A stretch of 64,000 bases of DNA. Origin: Nigrospora sphaerica (lineage: Eukaryota > Ascomycota > Sordariomycetes > Amphisphaeriales > Apiosporaceae). Below are positions 34,389-45,569 of this stretch, one piece after another; the first letter of the stretch is position 1, and each line of letters starts with the position of its first letter. The notes beneath the pieces were generated by a model, which saw only the letters and a list, made by a program, of their open reading frames with translations, searched no databases and was not told the origin of the DNA. The stretch spans positions 3,410,001 through 3,474,000 of the forward strand of contig JAGVVL010000017.1 in the NCBI GenBank assembly GCA_018287875.1, written 5' to 3'. Both the position numbers and the translations under genes were made by a program.

Positions 34389-35610
34389 ACTCACTAGCCA
34401 AAGACCGGCTGCTTTCCACTTATTCCGGATATTCTGGCTAGTAAGCCCGGCTAAACGAGCCTTCTGATAGCAGGCAAGGAAATTTCGCTTGCCAACTACC
34501 GTTGAGTCCGTTAATTGAGTTAAAAATCCGAGCTCTTTCCGGTACGCCGATTTTAAGGAACTGAAAACGGCTAGATCGAGAGGTTGAAGAACATGAGAGG
34601 TATAAGGGGGCAAAAAAAGAAGATAAATCCGATAAGAGAAGCACTGAAACATAAAATCAGTTGTTATATGGCTACCATGGCCGTCCATAACGAGTAGGCG
34701 GTACTCGGAAGGGTCCTCCGGGGTAGTATTCGGGATAAAGACTTTCTTAAGCCACTCGAGCGCTGTTTCGTCTGTGATCCATCCGTTTTCGGTTGCAGTG
34801 AACTGCCAGCCTCTGAATTAGCTTAAATCGACTGGGAACTATTGCTGTTGAACCGTTTTGCCCTTAAAAATGACCAATGGTGGCAGGGCGCGGCCTTAAG
34901 CAGAGATGCATTCAATAAAGGACGTCCAAGCACGAGAACCAGGCTGTTTCTTTCGGACTAAGCGTTTTTCCGAACCTCCAAGTACTAGACCGTTCGATCC
35001 AGCACCTTCTAGGAGTCCTGCTTTATCTATGTTGTAGCGGTTAGCCGGCTTCACCTTCTGGATCTCCGGTAGCTGAAGATATCGGAACCATAAGCGAATT
35101 ACCTCGATTGAGGCGCCATTAACACGCTGCGAGTCGATAGACCGGCTCTTCTGGACCTGCACAGCTGGGTTCCTGCGTAGGAAGGCCTGTAGCCACCTCT
35201 TTCCGAGTGGCTCGCTATCGCCTTGAGCCCGGAGGATACGTTCGGCGAACTCCTTAACTTGGGCGTGTGAAGGCGGAAGCCCTAGGGCAGCTTGGGTTAG
35301 GATCCAAGCCGTAAGTAGCTCTTCCTGGACTGGTCTAAGCCTCTGCTGGTATGCGAAAGCTTCTGACCTGCGTTGATGCCCTTTAATTCGGTTCCGAAGT
35401 GTCGACCTTGGTATCCCATATTCTTGAGCGGATTGATGGATTGAAGCTCCACTAGCGACGGCATCGAGAGCACCTTGTAGATCTTGTTCGTTATATGGCT
35501 TCATCTTTATTTAGTACACTTCTAAATTAAATTATAGCTAACTCGAAGTAAAATTGGTGAAGAAATAGAAGATATTAATTCGGGTGGCTGGGATGGCGGT
35601 GAATATTTTA

Positions 35611-35637
35611 GGGGGGCCAAATGGGGGTCCTCGAACT
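35611..35637 (-). repeat. Right terminal inverted repeat of the pogo-type element
   Basis: Reverse complement of 31969-31995 over 27 bp; bordered by TA at 35638-35639. Confidence 0.93.
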
Positions 35638-36282
35638 TACTTCGACGTTGACTTTAGCTAGGGTATCTTTCAAGTTTTTTAAGACATATAAGTTGGTATA
35701 ATAGACCATATTTCGAACGAGACAACTAATGTACTGGTTACCACAACGAGGAACACTCCTAACGTTTCTAGGCTTCCTCAACCTAATTTGCCCTATCCAC
35801 CGTCAAGATAAGGAACCGAGAGAGGCAAGCTTCGCGACTCGGCGCATCTTCGAAACGAGGTATCTTGCACCATAAGTTTAAGCTGCACCAAGTGTATGAA
35901 AACGTACGAGGATCACATGCCTGATCCCTAAGCATTGGCTATTTTCAAATGGCGGCACTTTGTGTCCCTGAAGTGCGATATGTCCACATTACAAGACGAG
36001 TTTCTAGCGGTAGGGAAACTCTGACTGCACGTCTCTATGATCACTAGCCGGGTACTTTGCTCGGACGGATCAACAGAAAATGCGACGCCGGCGTCAGCTG
36101 ACGCTTGATGCAGGGTTTGGCCTAACAGCACTACTAGTCGGTGGCGTCCACATGCATTTCAACTTTATAAATAGATAGGGAGTCGTTCAACAGTGGGACA
36201 ATTTCCACATCCTCTTCCTTTTCGCCCCCAGTAGCCACCTGCTTCGAAGTGTTCTCCTCAAATAAAGCAGATTTTACAGGCC
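35638..36282. other. Intergenic region right of the transposon
   Basis: AT-richer DNA with no ORF of interest, ending in the promoter of the 36.3-kb gene. Confidence 0.6.
36166..36174 (+). promoter_or_regulatory. TATA box of the 36.3-kb gene
   Basis: TATAAATAG, 109 bp upstream of ATG 36283. Confidence 0.55.
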
Positions 36283-37059
36283 ATGGGTACCGCCCAGATC
36301 CGCACGCCAAAAGGGACTTGGTGGACGGAGTTCTATGAAGTCCACAAGACTGAATTTTTTTTCGACAGCGGCGACGAATACGAGATGAGCGGGTCCGATG
36401 ACGAGGCGCCACGGAAGATCTGGAAACCGTATTGGTTAGATGCGCCGGCGGGGGTAAATATTAAGCTGATGTTCGGCCCGGTTGGGGAGCACAGTGGCTC
36501 CGTTGTTCGTTTGCTCCAATTCAAACTCACGGGCAACAACACGAGGAAAGGGCAATGGGAAGTCGATCGCCTCATGAAAGGGCAAAGCCCCTGGTTCGGC
36601 TTCACGCGCCGCGGCGAGAATTTGGAGGCCGACACGATCCCCGAAGACCTTCGGGAGATGAACCCGCACTTACCCCTGGGCGGGAAGAAAGCTCAGGAGG
36701 CAGACGGAACGGGCCGGCCTGCCTGGTTGATCGACACCGTTCGCGACCCCACACGAATACCTAAACTTGGCAGCGACCCCGTCTTCGCGCGCTTCAGGAC
36801 GTTTGCCTACGATTGCACCAAGTCGACTTGGCTCGGCGGCGTGGAATGGGGGTTTTCAGTGCACGCCCCCAGCGAAGAAGGAGGTGAAGACGGCACTGCG
36901 CCGACCGTCCATTTGATTCCGCTGCAGCTACGAGCAGAAAAGTCACCTGCTGAGGTGAGGGAAGGATCGACGGCGATCGATGCGTGGAACAAGAAGATGG
37001 AGACTTATAACAAATTTGAGGATGGGGTCGAGGAAATGAAAGTTCCCTCTTCTAAGTAA
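36283..37059 (+). CDS. Orphan-like protein, 258 aa
   Basis: Single exon from ATG 36283 (CCATGG context, TATA box 109 bp upstream). There is no signal peptide or membrane segment. It is acidic and Trp-rich, with KIWKPYWLDAPAGVNIKLMF, GQWEVDRLMKGQSPWFGF, RPAWLIDTVRDPTRIPKLG, STWLGGVEWGFSVHA and PTVHLIPLQLRAEKSP. Alternating strand-like segments suggest a beta-rich fold, but I recognise no family. The composition and third-position GC preference look like a real gene. It lies 640 bp from a transposon and next to another lineage-restricted-looking gene. A function cannot be given. Confidence 0.68.
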   Translation: MGTAQIRTPKGTWWTEFYEVHKTEFFFDSGDEYEMSGSDDEAPRKIWKPYWLDAPAGVNIKLMFGPVGEHSGSVVRLLQFKLTGNNTRKGQWEVDRLMKGQSPWFGFTRRGENLEADTIPEDLREMNPHLPLGGKKAQEADGTGRPAWLIDTVRDPTRIPKLGSDPVFARFRTFAYDCTKSTWLGGVEWGFSVHAPSEEGGEDGTAPTVHLIPLQLRAEKSPAEVREGSTAIDAWNKKMETYNKFEDGVEEMKVPSSK

Positions 37060-37526
37060 CAATACGTAGCGAGCCGCGTTCTAGTCGATATGTATTACAA
37101 GAAAATGGTGACTTCTAACAAGAAGGAGAGTAATCCAGTCAGATAAGAACAATGCACGCGAAAGCGAATAGTGGTCTCATGCACTAACATCAATTGAGGC
37201 ACGTCAGAGCATGGAATTCGGTGAAAGTGAGTCTTGCAAAATTTCTCCTTCATACGGGAAAATTATTTTCCAATTGAAGAACGACTACTTGCAATGACAC
37301 AACATGAGAGGAGCGCTTGGTGGCTAAGCACAACGGAAAACCATGCTTATTAGGGCTGGGCGGGATTTAGCCTAATTATGCTTTCGCCGGAACATGATGA
37401 ATCCAGCACGTGCATAGACGAATCCTGGTTAGAAACTTAGTCGCCCGTTGTCATCTCCATCCAATAGCCTGAGAGCGAGTTCCTTCTCCACCAACCGGTC
37501 ATGATTTAAGAACTTTTCTGTTCCGT
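37060..37526. other. Convergent 3' intergenic region
   Basis: Between the stop codons of two facing genes. No feature found. Confidence 0.6.
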
Positions 37527-38298
37527 TTACTCACTAGTCTTCTCGGTCTTCTTTAAGGGGAAGTGGACGGTGTACTCCATATTGTCCAGAAGCGTTGCGC
37601 TCAGCAGTTCCGAGTATAAGTAGTCTGACTCAAAAATGACCGTGTCCACGTTCTTGAAGTCGTCATCAAGAGGGAACTTCTCCATAGATGCCTTCGGTTC
37701 GATAGATCCCGACTTGAGGTATTCGAATTCTTGTCGAGCTATGAGCTCAGTGGCTCGGTAACCTTTGACTTTGCGAGTACACATAGTGGCCACTGAGGCC
37801 AAAGTCTCTTGGATGTTGAGGACACAGTCAGCGTAAAAAGACTTAAAATTTAACGTGTCTGTGACGGATCCGTCATATTGCGTTGTCATCATGCGGCCCG
37901 GGTGGGTAATATCGTAAGCAGCGATGTTTGGGCTGCTCTCGGGCACCACGCCAAGGGCAACCGCGCCGTTGACACCAGTTCGAACCAATCCTAAGAACAG
38001 ACAAAATCAAGTCAGCGATTTTTGTTCCAGCAAAACCATGCTATATTCCACAGCGCTGGCGCCCGAGTGGGGCGAGTGCAGAAAGGACTAGGCTGAAGCA
38101 AAGCGGTCCAGACGTACGGAGTTGAAATTCCAGCCCGTTGTAGGGGCCCACCCATTTCAAAGGCAAGGCAGGAAAAGCCCAGAGGTCATCAAATGTCGAA
38201 AGGTACTCGAAATCCGTGCCAGGACCAAGAAATGGAGGGAGATAGGCAAGGCCGAAGCCCGAAAAAGTGGCAGATACAGCAATGACTCGAGGGAGCAT
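37527..38298 (-). CDS. Putative secreted protein with FDDL motif, 214 aa
   Basis: Exons 38298..38118 and 37990..37527, phase 1, GTACGT donor and TTAG acceptor, 127-nt intron. The N-terminus MLPRVIAVSATFSGFGLAYL is signal-peptide-like. It is followed by YLSTFDDL, PLKWVGPYNGLEFQL, then LNFKSFYADCVLNIQETLAS, CTRKVKGY and SATLLDNMEYTVHFPL. The FDDL...PYNGL...FSFYAACVLN-type order recalls a group of ascomycete secreted proteins of unknown function, which I name only by these motifs. A TATATA element lies about 110 bp upstream. It neighbours the orphan gene at 36.3 kb and repeat-rich DNA. Confidence 0.7.
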
Positions 38299-38407
38299 AT
38301 TAGCAGTGAGGATTGCAGATTGGTGGTGGACAGCTCGATCACCCAGAAAATACAGAAATCAGGAGCGGAGAGGGGCGGCGATAATTATCGCTCGTGACTG
38401 GGCGAAC

Positions 38408-38413
38408 TATATA
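38408..38413 (-). promoter_or_regulatory. TATA-like element of the 37.5-38.3-kb gene
   Basis: TATATA about 110 bp before ATG 38298. Confidence 0.4.
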
Positions 38414-41412
38414 TCGTTTGACTTGTGATACACGAGAGCTAAAGCTGTTACGAAAAACGAAGATAGTCTTTCTCACCTCATGATCCGAACACTCTTCATT
38501 ACTTGTGCATTTTAGTATTGACCCGCAAATGCATGAAAGGGTTCAGCGAAACCTCCTGCTATGATGTTTAGCCAGTTCAAAGACTTGTACGTTCGGTGTG
38601 GCGTAAGTACTCTCCAGCCCCCCAATCTTTATACGTGTCCACAGATTAGTCCGACTAAGGTTTTACTAAGTTACGCAATCATTGAAAATGTTAGATTAAT
38701 CTTGTATTATCGATTCGTAGCGCGATTATTTTAAAATAAGTTCATGCACTTTCACGTGATAGCCGTCCGAGACTATCGAATGCCTATCCAGCAACCTTCA
38801 GTGCCATGTCACTCTCTCATGGCGGTATGCAGCCCAAGCATGGAGATGATTAACAACTACATGTTTTCTGGCGTCGTTAACAGGAGGCTTGATTCTGAAG
38901 TTCTGCTGATCTCGATAAAGCGGCGTGGCACTTGTACTTCTAAGCACTTTTATATCTCAAGTACTCCTTCTACTGCACTGATCTCGGATACCCCACTGGC
39001 GCTACCTAACTCACGCTACTGCTTCCTTGCGAGCGCCGCCACTATCTTACATACGCCGCCACCAACTTACGTGGGCCGCTGTTGCCTTACCTACGCCGCC
39101 GCTGTTATACCTACGTTGGCGGTATAATTTCGCATGTCGTTTCCGACACTACCCTCTATAAAAGATGTGCCCCTTTAAAAGTTAAGTCGATTATGAAGTA
39201 TTTGTGCTGCTCTATGTTGTTGGAAGTTAGAAAACTTCGTCGAAGTCCAGGCCCCTGTCGTTAAGAGTTGAAGCAAACATCATTGAAAAGAGTACTCTGA
39301 GCAACGAATTGCGCGCAAGGACACGGTCTTACAAAGGTAACCGTCCACCCAGCCCGTGGTAGCTAAACATGGGTGTCGCTGTAGGCCGGTTCATGAACAT
39401 GCGCATGCAGATGCAGCAGTTCCTCCCCAAGCTTGCGGGCGAAAGAAGACTTCGTAAGTGCGTGGTAACGTAGGACTAAACCGCTTCCTTGAGCTTGTAC
39501 TGAATTTGACTAAAGCAGAGGTTATAAATGTATGGGGAGATTTCCAGGAAACTGACTATACCACGGCTTGGTTTCGTGTGAAAGACTCCATGTTAGCCAG
39601 CTTTGTGCTACAGTGAACCACCGCTACCTGTGGGACGGCGAAAAGGATTCAAATAAGGGGACACCCAAGATACCTAAAGGAGCTAGCGGAGAGAAGTGCG
39701 ATCTTTAGGCATTTTTTATTAGAGCTGGGCACGGTGTAGAGACGCATGGAGCGAACTGAGGCCTCGGGAACCATAAGCAGGGAATAGGGGTAAGGACACC
39801 GGCAAAAGATAGACATGTTGCCAGAGTCACCCAGTATGCTGGTATACTCTAGCAAACGTATTCATAGTAGACGTAACGAACCACGGCCCACTCTAACTAA
39901 ATACCAAGACGGGTAAACGGCGCAGCTCGTACTAGTCTTACTTGAACTGAATAGTTTCCTTGGTAGCTGAAAACAATGCTGGCTGAATCGGTTCCTTTTT
40001 GTCTAGATTCGACCGAAAGATAAGCCAGCCAGCCTCTCGGGGCCTTGGCGGTAGATATATACAGGCATAACTTCCGCCAGTTGCTACCAGTCGGGCCGTG
40101 GCCAAGTCTTGGGCATCTCATCAACATCTGCTGGCCAAGTACGCAACATGCCTGGTCCATCTCCTTGGCCATGCGCCCGTCATGCCCTCCTCAACGCAAT
40201 AGGTGACATGTCCGCTGGCCAACCTAGGGCCGATGACAACGACCTTCAAAGCTGCACCGTCCTGCGCCACACCAGCAGAACCGCTAATAGTCATTTCCCA
40301 CGAGGCATTCGGTGCTAAAGTGGAGGTTTCCGACTCCTCCGACGAGGACTGAGGGGCTCCGACGGAGGGGTGTTGGCCATTGGCGCCACCGCGTCAGGCG
40401 CCGAGTACCAGCTCTCCCAGCGAACACAATGCCTGAATCGTCCATATGCATCGCTTCTACAACTGCGGGTTGGATACTAGAAGGTAGGCTGGTCAGGAGG
40501 TCCGTCTTCGGCTCCGTGCACGATAGAAAAGAGTCCATTATCGAGGCGTTTCACTCCTAGTGTGAGGCTCTTATTGCCTTCGCCCCTCAGCAGCCTAGTT
40601 CTGATTAACAATGCGCGGAGTCAAACCCGAATTGTCCTTGACAATTTTTAAATACCAGTTTTTCGATGAGTAAGTCTCAGTCAAGACAGGCTGGGAGGGG
40701 GCCGTGCCAAGCTGATTGCATCGTGCATCTGTCCGCGAGCCTATCATCCAGGGGCTGGTCTGATACACCATGACAGTGAGTCTTAGATTCCCAACCCCAA
40801 GTGGGCTTTGTCGTCGGGGTTTGCGCGCGAGCAGGGCCGGGAAGAACCTACGGGGGCACCGGCTACCGGCTCGCAGAAGCCGCTTAGCGGATGCGGGAGC
40901 CTGTTTTTAGTCTCAGAAACGCTAAGCGGAGCGCTGGCCGCCGGGCTTAACCTTACCTGCCTTATATTGATCCCCGGGGTCGCATCTACACCGCCGCTCA
41001 TGGCCCCAATAGGCGTGACGTGCAAGCAAGTAATCGACCAAGCCAAACTAAACAGCTCAGGGGCGGCCACTGGGATAGGACGCAGAGCTTCAAGATCAAA
41101 GGTCACGGGCGTTTCCATGGAAGAGGCATCATGCTGCCCATTTTATTTCCGGAACCCATCTCTCCTGTGGCCACGTGCCGAAAAGGCCCATGCGTGGGCT
41201 CTAGAGGAAAGGCTTCCGCTTTTGCGTCCGTATTTCCGCCACGGCCCGAAGACCGTTTAATAGGAGACGCGGTAACGGACTTGGCGCTGCAACTCCCGTC
41301 TTGGGCCGCTCGGCAACTTTCCATTTCGAGACCGCCTAAGCCGTTGATCATTACCGCTTCTTACCTCCGGTCCCTGAGCCTCCGGCAAATCTTCGCAACC
41401 ATGCGTCATACA

Positions 41413-41553
41413 ATGCGTCTTTAAGCAGGACGGAGCAAGAGGGCCACACCAAGACGAGGACAAGCCTCTGGGCAATTAGTTCGCTACCTTTAGAATGCAT
41501 CTTTGGGCAGGACGGAGCACAAAGTCCACGCCGAGAAAGATGACAAGTCTCTG
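41413..41553. repeat. Diverged tandem duplication, 82-bp period
   Basis: Two copies of a segment of about 58 bp beginning ATGCGTCTTTAAGCAGGACG (41413) and ATGCATCTTTGGGCAGGACG (41495). Many of the differences between them are transitions. Confidence 0.65.
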
Positions 41554-41682
41554 AGAAGTGAAGATCCCGCCGGCTTCCCACCCGAGATTGCGGATGCTAC
41601 TTCATGGCATTGGCTCTTGCCTGTTTAGATTCCAACAAGTGCCGACAGGAAACAGCAGGATTTGCCAACTTCGGCAACCAGG

Positions 41683-41689
41683 TATAAAG
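41683..41689 (+). promoter_or_regulatory. TATA box of the GH6 gene
   Basis: TATAAAG, 143 bp upstream of ATG 41832; a pyrimidine-rich leader follows. Confidence 0.55.
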
Positions 41690-41831
41690 TAGGTTTGTAC
41701 ATTTCCATTCAAATCAGCTGTATCTTTCGCATCTTCTCATCATCTTCTTCCTCTGCATTCTGTGACAAAGAAAAGCCTTTGTCTGCCCCGTCTTCGTTCT
41801 CTTGGCCCTACCTTGGTAGTGACGGTCCAAT

Positions 41832-43065
41832 ATGCGCGCGACGGACTTGCTCGCGTTGCTGGCTGCGACTTCGGTCACGGCCAAGCCCATACGTTTCGGT
41901 CAGGCATCGCCCTCGACCTCGGCGTCCGTCAGGCGCAGCGACGCAGCCGGTGCCAACCCCTTTGATGGCAAGAAGCTCTTTGCGAATCCGGAGTGGTCCG
42001 GAAAGTTGGATCAGACTCACGCAGCTTTTGTGAAACGCGGTGACTCAGCCAATGCCGACAAGGTCCGGGCCATTCAGGACATCGGAACTTTTGTGTGGGT
42101 GTCCAACATTGCCAGCCTTCCCAATATCGACGCTGCCATATCGAAAGCCCGTGCCGTCCAGGAGGAAACGGGTGAAGCCCAGATCGTTGGTCTGGTGCTC
42201 TACAACCTGCCTGACCGCGACTGCAGTGCCGGAGAGAGTGCGGGCGAGCTGGATAGCGAGAACGGTGGTCTTGAGCGTTACGAGACTGAGTTTCTCACCC
42301 CTTGGGTCGAGAAGCTCGGCGCTGCTACCGACCTGACGTTTGCGGTCGTCCTGGAGCCCGACTCCCTTGCCAACCTCGTCACCAATACCGGCATCGAGGC
42401 CTGCGCCAAGGCGGAGCCCGTCTACAAGCAGGGCATTGCCACTGCCATCCGCAGCCTCCAGTTCGAACACGTGAACTTGTACATCGACGCCGCCCACGGG
42501 GGCTGGCTTGGCTGGAACGACAACCTGGCCCCGAGTAAGTCTCACGAACACGAGCCCCTCTCTGTTCTGTGTGTAAAGAGTGGAAGCCTCACTGACACGC
42601 CTTATACCAGGTGCCGCCGTGTTCGGCGAGGTGGTCCGCCTTGCTGGCAACGGCAGCAAGATCCGCGGCTTTTCCAGCAACGTCTCCAACTACAACGCGT
42701 TCAACGCGCTGGTGCGCGAGAACTTCACCGAGTACAGCAACTCATGGGATGAGTCGCACTACGCTCAGTCGCTTGCGCCGCACCTCGAGGCCGAGGGCCT
42801 GCCCACTCACTTCATCATCGACCAAGGCCGCGTCGCCGCCCCTGGGGCACGCAAGGAGTGGGGTGAGTGGTGTAACGTGGCGCCCGCGGGTTTCGGCATC
42901 AAACCGGGTACCGCTGTGGATAACGAGCTGGTCGATAGCATCGTCTGGATCAAGCCCGGCGGCGAGAGCGATGGCGAGTGCGGCTACGAGGGGGCCCCGC
43001 GCGCCGGCGCCTGGTTTGATGAGTATGTGCAGATGTTGGTCGAGAATGCGCATGAGTCTATCTAG
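41832..43065 (+). CDS. GH6 cellobiohydrolase-type glucanase without CBM
   Basis: Exons 41832..42534 and 42611..43065 (phase 1, GTAAGT donor, CCAG acceptor, 76-nt intron) give 385 aa. Signal peptide MRATDLLALLAATSVTA, then a short Ser/Ala pro-region. GH6 signatures are clear: LVLYNLPDRDCSAGESAGE with the catalytic-acid Asp, FAVVLEPDSLANLVTN, LYIDAAHGGWLGW, HFIIDQGRVA, and WIKPGGESDGEC near the C-terminus with its Cys. Family 6 enzymes cleave cellulose from the non-reducing end (or internally) with inversion. There is no CBM1 or linker, so it resembles the CBM-less secondary GH6 enzymes of Sordariomycetes. Confidence 0.94.
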
Positions 43066-43878
43066 AGGTCAAGGGGGAGATTCGCATAGAGAGAGTACTC
43101 ATTCATATCAAATGGTCGTTGGCTTTAAGAGACACGTCTGGCTTGATCATGCCTCATAAATATGTCTAGGCCCACCAGAGCAACGGCTACGGAATACCCA
43201 ACGTCATTATTACGATAGATTGCGGCACCGCCGAATTTCATTTAAGGGAGATCTGCAGTATTCACTCAGAATTGAGACGCTACGCTCGGCAGGTGAGTCT
43301 CCTCCTAGTCAGGACTCGAACCGACAGGAGAAAGCCCCCGGCCCAATGTGATCAGGCAGGTTGGGAACCAATAAAGTCCTCAGCCAGGACATTCCAGCAT
43401 GACTCTGGCTCGTCTGAATCGTCTAGTACAGCTACTGGGGTAATTCTTCTGTCAATCTCCCCGCCAGACCCGCCAGGCTCGCCAGCTCGGCCCGGTCATC
43501 AGGGGATGGACAATGAAGCGCCCCAGCAGCTCTACAAGAGACACATTGGAAGACTGTCCTTGCTGGGGTGCTTTCTTTTGTTTACCCCTCCGCCACCTAC
43601 AGTTGGACTCGGTACAGGCTATTGAGACCAGAAGAGCCGGCGGCTCAGCGGCCCAGGTCCTTGAGCGGCCCTACCAGTTGTCCGCCAGTTCGGTAGCGTA
43701 TCAGAAAAGGCGCCCATATCCAAGTTCTTGGGTTTTGGGTCGCATTTTCGTCATCACCCTATCGCCTCAGTACCAAAAGAAGATTTTACGGTTTTATGAC
43801 AGATTCCTGGCCCTCGACATGCGACACTGAGGGGTATTACTGAAGATGACTTCATTGTACCTGAATAGCGTTTGAAAG
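43066..43878. other. Intergenic region
   Basis: 3' flank of the GH6 gene and upstream flank of the membrane-protein gene. No gene recognised; a B-box-like GGTTCGAGTCC on the minus strand near 43,320 has no matching tRNA fold. Confidence 0.55.
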
Positions 43879-45347
43879 ATGCGTCATCAAGACTATGATC
43901 ACTGCCGAGTCACGGCTGCCGGGCCGTGCGAGCAAGCGGCGTCTATCCACGCGGAACTATTTGGTTTCGTCCCAGCTCATTACGATTCCCATACCCTCCC
44001 GCGACCGCTTTCATTTCCTCTGGCCAGGGAGTACTTACAGTCCAAACTACCGAAGGCGATGAATAAGACTGTGGAAAGCGTCATCATAGATGATTTGAAC
44101 AAGCTGCAGCGATCTTGGGGCAATGCTGCCGCTTTGTGTTTCGTCAATCTGATAGCCGGGCTCATGGTCACGGCCTTCACGGGACATTCGGCACTCGCCA
44201 CCGTGCCCATCGTCGTCTCCGCCGCCGGCACACTCGCCAATGCCATCTATTGCTTCACGGCTGTCGGCTTTCCGGCCAACGGTATTTTCCAGAGCGCGGC
44301 CCTGCCGAGCACGAATGCTGGCAGCGGATACTTGGCTGCAACATTTCTCGCGGATATTTTCTGGTTGGTCAGTCTACCCTCCATTTTCAGAGGCAAATGT
44401 CCTGGAAGGACGCAGGGAGACATCCAAGAACTCATCAGAATCATCCAGATCCAAGAAGCCGGTATTGTCTTCTACTCCTACTTCATCTTGGTGCAGTTAC
44501 TACGCGGACGAGCTCGACTAGCATTTATGGCCGTGTTCTGGTGCTTTGCAGCCGCGATCACTACGGTTCGCACTTCAATCGCGGCTTTCCGCATTCGTTC
44601 GGTTCTTGGTACGGCAAGTACAAACGATGAAAACGATATTGTCTACTACTTACATGCAATTTTCTTCTCACTTATCGCTTTGCTAGAAATCGTTGCCTCC
44701 TGTACCCTCCTGCTCAAATATCACTCTGTGTCATATGCCTCCAGCCGAGAAAGACTGCCATCGAGCACCCTGTACCCCTACCTGATGAGAAGTACCATTC
44801 TTCGCTTTGGGATACTGGCGGTCGTTGGTGTATCTAGGACTGTCACATTTTGCTTCCTTGTGTCATCCCGTACCCCGGATTCAGCAGCTCGAATCGCCGA
44901 CTCTTGCGCTTACACCATCGAGTGTGCTTTCCCCATCATTCTGTAGTGAGTATTCGCCGACTCATTCCTGTCAGCCTCGTGGCAAACCGAGACGGGGCTC
45001 TCAATAGTACTGACCGCTGCATCACATGATGAAGCATCGACCTTTTGCTCTCGAGGCTGATGAGCGACCGCGGCAATGGGAATCGAAAGCCGGCTAGAAA
45101 CAAAAGCGCTCAAGACCGAAGACCGCATTGTTTCGCCATGCCAAAGACAACCCCTATCGTCACACCCTGCATGATGACCAGCGGCATTAGGGATAGTTAT
45201 CACACCGTACCAGATCCTGAGTCCCCCCGTCAGAGGGAAGAGCGAGAAGAAAATTCTTCGATGGTCTCCATGGACCGTACATTGATCCGTATTTCGCGGC
45301 CAAGTCGTCGCCCTCTAAGGAAGCCGGCAAATGAGGCTCCGAACTGA
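43879..45347 (+). CDS. Multi-pass membrane protein of unknown function
   Basis: Exon 1 is 43879..44945. The frame would stop at TAG 44944-44946, but that TAG overlaps a GTGAGT donor (44946). A TACTGACC branch sequence and an acceptor ending at 45034 restore the frame into 45035..45347, giving 459 aa with a polar C-terminal tail of about 100 residues. About seven hydrophobic segments lie between residues 80 and 350 (AALCFVNLIAGLMVTAF, LATVPIVVSAAGTLANAIYC, YLAATFLADIFWLVSLP, IVFYSYFILVQLL, AFMAVFWCFAAAITTV, IFFSLIALLEIVASCTLLL, FGILAVVGVSRTVTFCFLV). I recognise no family; the topology is seven-helix-like. Met 61 (44059) is an alternative start. It precedes the decayed NRPS-like gene. Confidence 0.6.
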
Positions 45348-45569
45348 GAAATGGAAACAACATTGCAGAGCGATTGCAGCATTACTCGTCTGGACCAGTT
45401 CTCGGAAGGCAATTAAACGTGCCCATCCGGTGATGGAGTAGTCGTATATGTTTGACGTGGCGAAAGGTTTACTCACTACCTGTCTGGACTCGGTACAAAC
45501 TCTAAAAAGTCAAGTTCCTGGCGTGGACGTCTCTACCATGACTACTTCACCCAGTGGGGTGTATTAAGC

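Larger units (their letters stand above)
32066..35504 (-). pseudogene. Pogo-type transposase, broken
   Basis: N-terminal part 35504..34896 is open: HTH (SIHQSAQEYGIPRSTLRNRI), a CENP-B-type DNA-binding half and the first catalytic Asp (RYNIDKAG). It stops at TAA just after ECISA. The following stretch has two more stops (a TAG where TGG is expected before FPVDLS, and a TAA). It then reopens at 34688..34391 with the second and third Asp (VMDGHGSH, LQPLDLAVF). The LINE insertion follows, and the coiled-coil, lysine-rich C-terminus continues at 32550..32066 (LLFRKIQKAFDEKNVQLATA, PRKRKKVDLSPNSKF). All three DDD residues remain, but stops and insertion make it non-autonomous. Confidence 0.9.
31969..35637 (-). 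mobile_element. Pogo/Fot1-type DNA transposon, interrupted by a LINE
   Basis: Perfect 27-bp terminal inverted repeats begin AGTTCGAGGACCCCC on the left (31969) and end in its complement on the right (35637). TA dinucleotides at 31967-31968 and 35638-35639 flank them, as expected for Tc1/mariner-superfamily target duplication. Inside, on the minus strand, is a broken DDE transposase with psq-type HTH and CENP-B-like N-terminus. Removing the nested LINE (32564-34375) and one copy of its 13-bp target duplication leaves an element of about 1.84 kb, the usual size for Fot1/pogo elements. Confidence 0.93.
38299..41831. other. Long gene-poor region
   Basis: 3.5 kb of lower-GC, gene-poor DNA. Features seen: short imperfect CTACGCCGCC-like repeats at 39,045-39,120 and a diverged tandem duplication at 41,413-41,553. 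Isolated ORFs of 110-150 codons (for example 40,808-41,260) have non-ATG starts and no domains. The region may contain heavily decayed mobile DNA that I cannot classify. Confidence 0.5.

Noticed and set aside
40808..41260. 150-codon plus-strand ORF upstream of the GH6 gene
   Set aside because: Starts at TTG, no domain, equally long frames on the other strand; treated as chance.
43290..43345. tRNA-like T arm (GGTTCGAGTCC) on the minus strand
   Set aside because: The stem pairs poorly and no A box or acceptor stem is found at tRNA spacing.
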